Below, piece after piece: positions 63,244 to 64,000 of a stretch of 64,000 nucleotides of DNA; the stretch's first letter is position 1; every line of letters begins with the position of its first letter. Made by a program: the position numbers and the translations under genes. The DNA lies in NCBI GenBank assembly GCA_036245525.1, contig BTPG01000003.1, forward strand, positions 135,964,873-136,028,872, written 5' to 3'. Source of the DNA: Semisulcospira habei. Lineage: Eukaryota; Mollusca; Gastropoda; Semisulcospiridae. Under the pieces are notes generated by a model. The model saw nothing but the letters and a program-made list of their open reading frames with translations. It made no database searches and was not told the DNA's origin.

Positions 63244-63352
63244 AATCGTGTGCATAACTCAGAGTGCCAGTATACAGGGGCAGAAGGGACCAGTGCGTGT
63301 CATTGTGGGCAACAAACACAGGGGAATCTCCAAGAATTTCTTTTACTACGTG
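63244..63352 (+). CDS. Plexin exon: end of IPT 3
   Basis: 109 bp. One base completes arginine, then IVCITQSASIQGQKGPVRVI, VGNKHRGISKNFFYYV, ending phase 0 at GTG|GTAAGT. IVC is the conserved cysteine strand of plexin IPT domains and FFYYV the usual last strand before the next IPT. Acceptor GTGTTGCAG. Confidence 0.93.
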
Positions 63353-63657
63353 GTAAGTCTTTGCTCAGTATTCTTTGGGGGGAAAAAATGCACACAGGCC
63401 CCACTACCTAAAATATTTTTATTCATGCCAGGTATATGATATACCAGCGGTAAATGGAAATGTAGCAACATTAGTGGCCATGCTTTTTATGCTGGTAGCT
63501 TCATGGTACAGTTGGTTGACAGGGGACACAAGCCGTCTCCCTCAATTTGCTGCCAGCAACGAATCGAGGGAGATAAACAGTGTGAAGACAGGTTTGGCTC
63601 TTTAGCCATGCTGCTGTATGACTGCAGACTAACGAACTATGAGGTTTGATACTATAA

Positions 63658-63815
63658 ATGTGCTGGTCTGTGATTTTGGACCTTTCAGCTTAAACATTAA
63701 CTCTTCAGCAGTCAGTAGTTCTTTTTATCATGATTCTTGCAGAAATCACCACAACAAAAAGCACTATTGACAGCCAAAAGGTTGAAGTTGTAAGGTTTCA
63801 AAATCGCATACAATC
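63658..63815 (+). repeat. H3 hairpin interrupted by an H2 element
   Basis: The H3 left arm ATGTGCTGGTCTGTGATTTT and right arm TAAGGTTTCAAAATCGCATA are separated by the H2 copy at 63697-63785. Confidence 0.78.
63697..63785 (+). mobile_element. H2 TTAA MITE, diverged
   Basis: TTAACTCTTCAGCAGTCAGT on the left and CTATTGACAGCCAAAAGGTT on the right; the right TTAA is TTGA. 89 bp. Confidence 0.82.
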
Positions 63816-64000
63816 ACAAATATACAGTCATGTAGTGTAAGCGTTAATCAGTTATTCTCAGTTGTTGTTTATCTAATGCAAATACCATGAATGAAAGTAG
63901 AATGTACCAATTAGTGTTAACAAATACTGGTTGTGGATGCAGAGACACCAATAACATTTGAAGAATACCGAAATAGACCATGAAGTTTAGATTTTCTGAG

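Larger units (their letters stand above)
7204..64000 (+). other. Plexin gene body, partial
   Basis: Eight exons listed below join in phase (2-1 split, then 0, 0, 0, 1-2 split, 0, 2-1 split) into one ectodomain segment of about 322 residues. In order: end of IPT 1, PSI 2, IPT 2, PSI 3, IPT 3. Known plexins are single-pass receptors for semaphorins that act at the plasma membrane in axon and cell guidance through a cytoplasmic Rap-GAP domain. Neither end of the gene is in the window. The A-type assignment rests on the CPRI...ILVP stretch and on YECGWC in PSI 3 and is less certain than the family call. Confidence 0.93.
63353..64000 (+). other. Plexin intron, 5' part
   Basis: Starts GTAAGT and runs past the window. 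The only repeat seen is the nested H3/H2 at 63658-63815; 63816-64000 shows nothing. Confidence 0.88.

Overview
The window looks like intron-rich nuclear DNA from an invertebrate animal. The only host gene I can support is a plexin on the + strand. I recognise eight consecutive coding exons (7204-7294, 44449-44563, 57148-57276, 59977-60093, 60919-61015, 61586-61755, 62490-62629, 63244-63352). They join in matching splice phases with consensus GT/AG borders and give about 322 contiguous residues: the end of the first IPT region, PSI 2, IPT 2, PSI 3 and IPT 3 of a plexin ectodomain, closest in style to the A type. Start codon, sema domain, transmembrane segment and GAP domain lie outside the window. 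Plexins are single-pass semaphorin receptors that guide axons and cells. Gene plus transposon content (RTE, I-like with RNase H, L2/CR1-like, tRNA-SINEs, abundant TTAA MITEs) suggests a lophotrochozoan, probably a gastropod mollusc; the species call is inference.

Layout: 1-7203 is intron with hairpin repeats. 7295-44448 is a single 37 kb intron that splits the PSI 2 domain; it holds dense MITE hairpins, microsatellites, a decayed CR1/L2-type LINE next to a 20-N gap (27.1-28.5 kb), tRNA-derived SINEs (28.9, 35.6, 36.7 kb), a pogo/Tigger-like end (39.3 kb) and an almost intact RTE LINE with a 12-bp target duplication (39993-43290). 44564-57147 is a 12.6 kb intron holding a stack of nested LINEs (49.3-56.95 kb): an antisense L2-like element broken up by two copies of an I-like element and two RTE pieces. 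57277-64000 holds six of the exons in short introns with fewer repeats.

The most striking feature is the density of long hairpin repeats. I name the families H1-H7. H1: about 50 copies, core GCAAGAGGCATAGATC...GATCTATGCCTCTTGC, full copies about 205-215 bp (240 bp where homopolymers expanded) with TTAA + CCCCTTCACTG ends. H2: 92-bp, all-palindrome, TTAA + CCCTTTGGCTGTCGG. H3: about 66 bp, TGTGCTGGTCTGTGATTTTG. H4: about 207-219 bp with TTAA ends and a 50-bp central stem (GATCGACCATGATAATTCAA). H5: 100-124 bp, GTTGCATGAGTGAGCTTA. H6: single long hairpins. H7: a GACAGTA/CTCGCTTTT family. TTAA duplications with CCC-type ends fit piggyBac-type MITEs. In several families, copies carry the same private base changes in both arms, so stems stay perfect while copies diverge. 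All of them except the part upstream of 7204 must be transcribed in plexin pre-mRNA if the gene is expressed.

I found no rRNA, no credible tRNA gene, no CRISPR array and no second host gene. Most remaining ORFs are chance frames or microsatellite translations.
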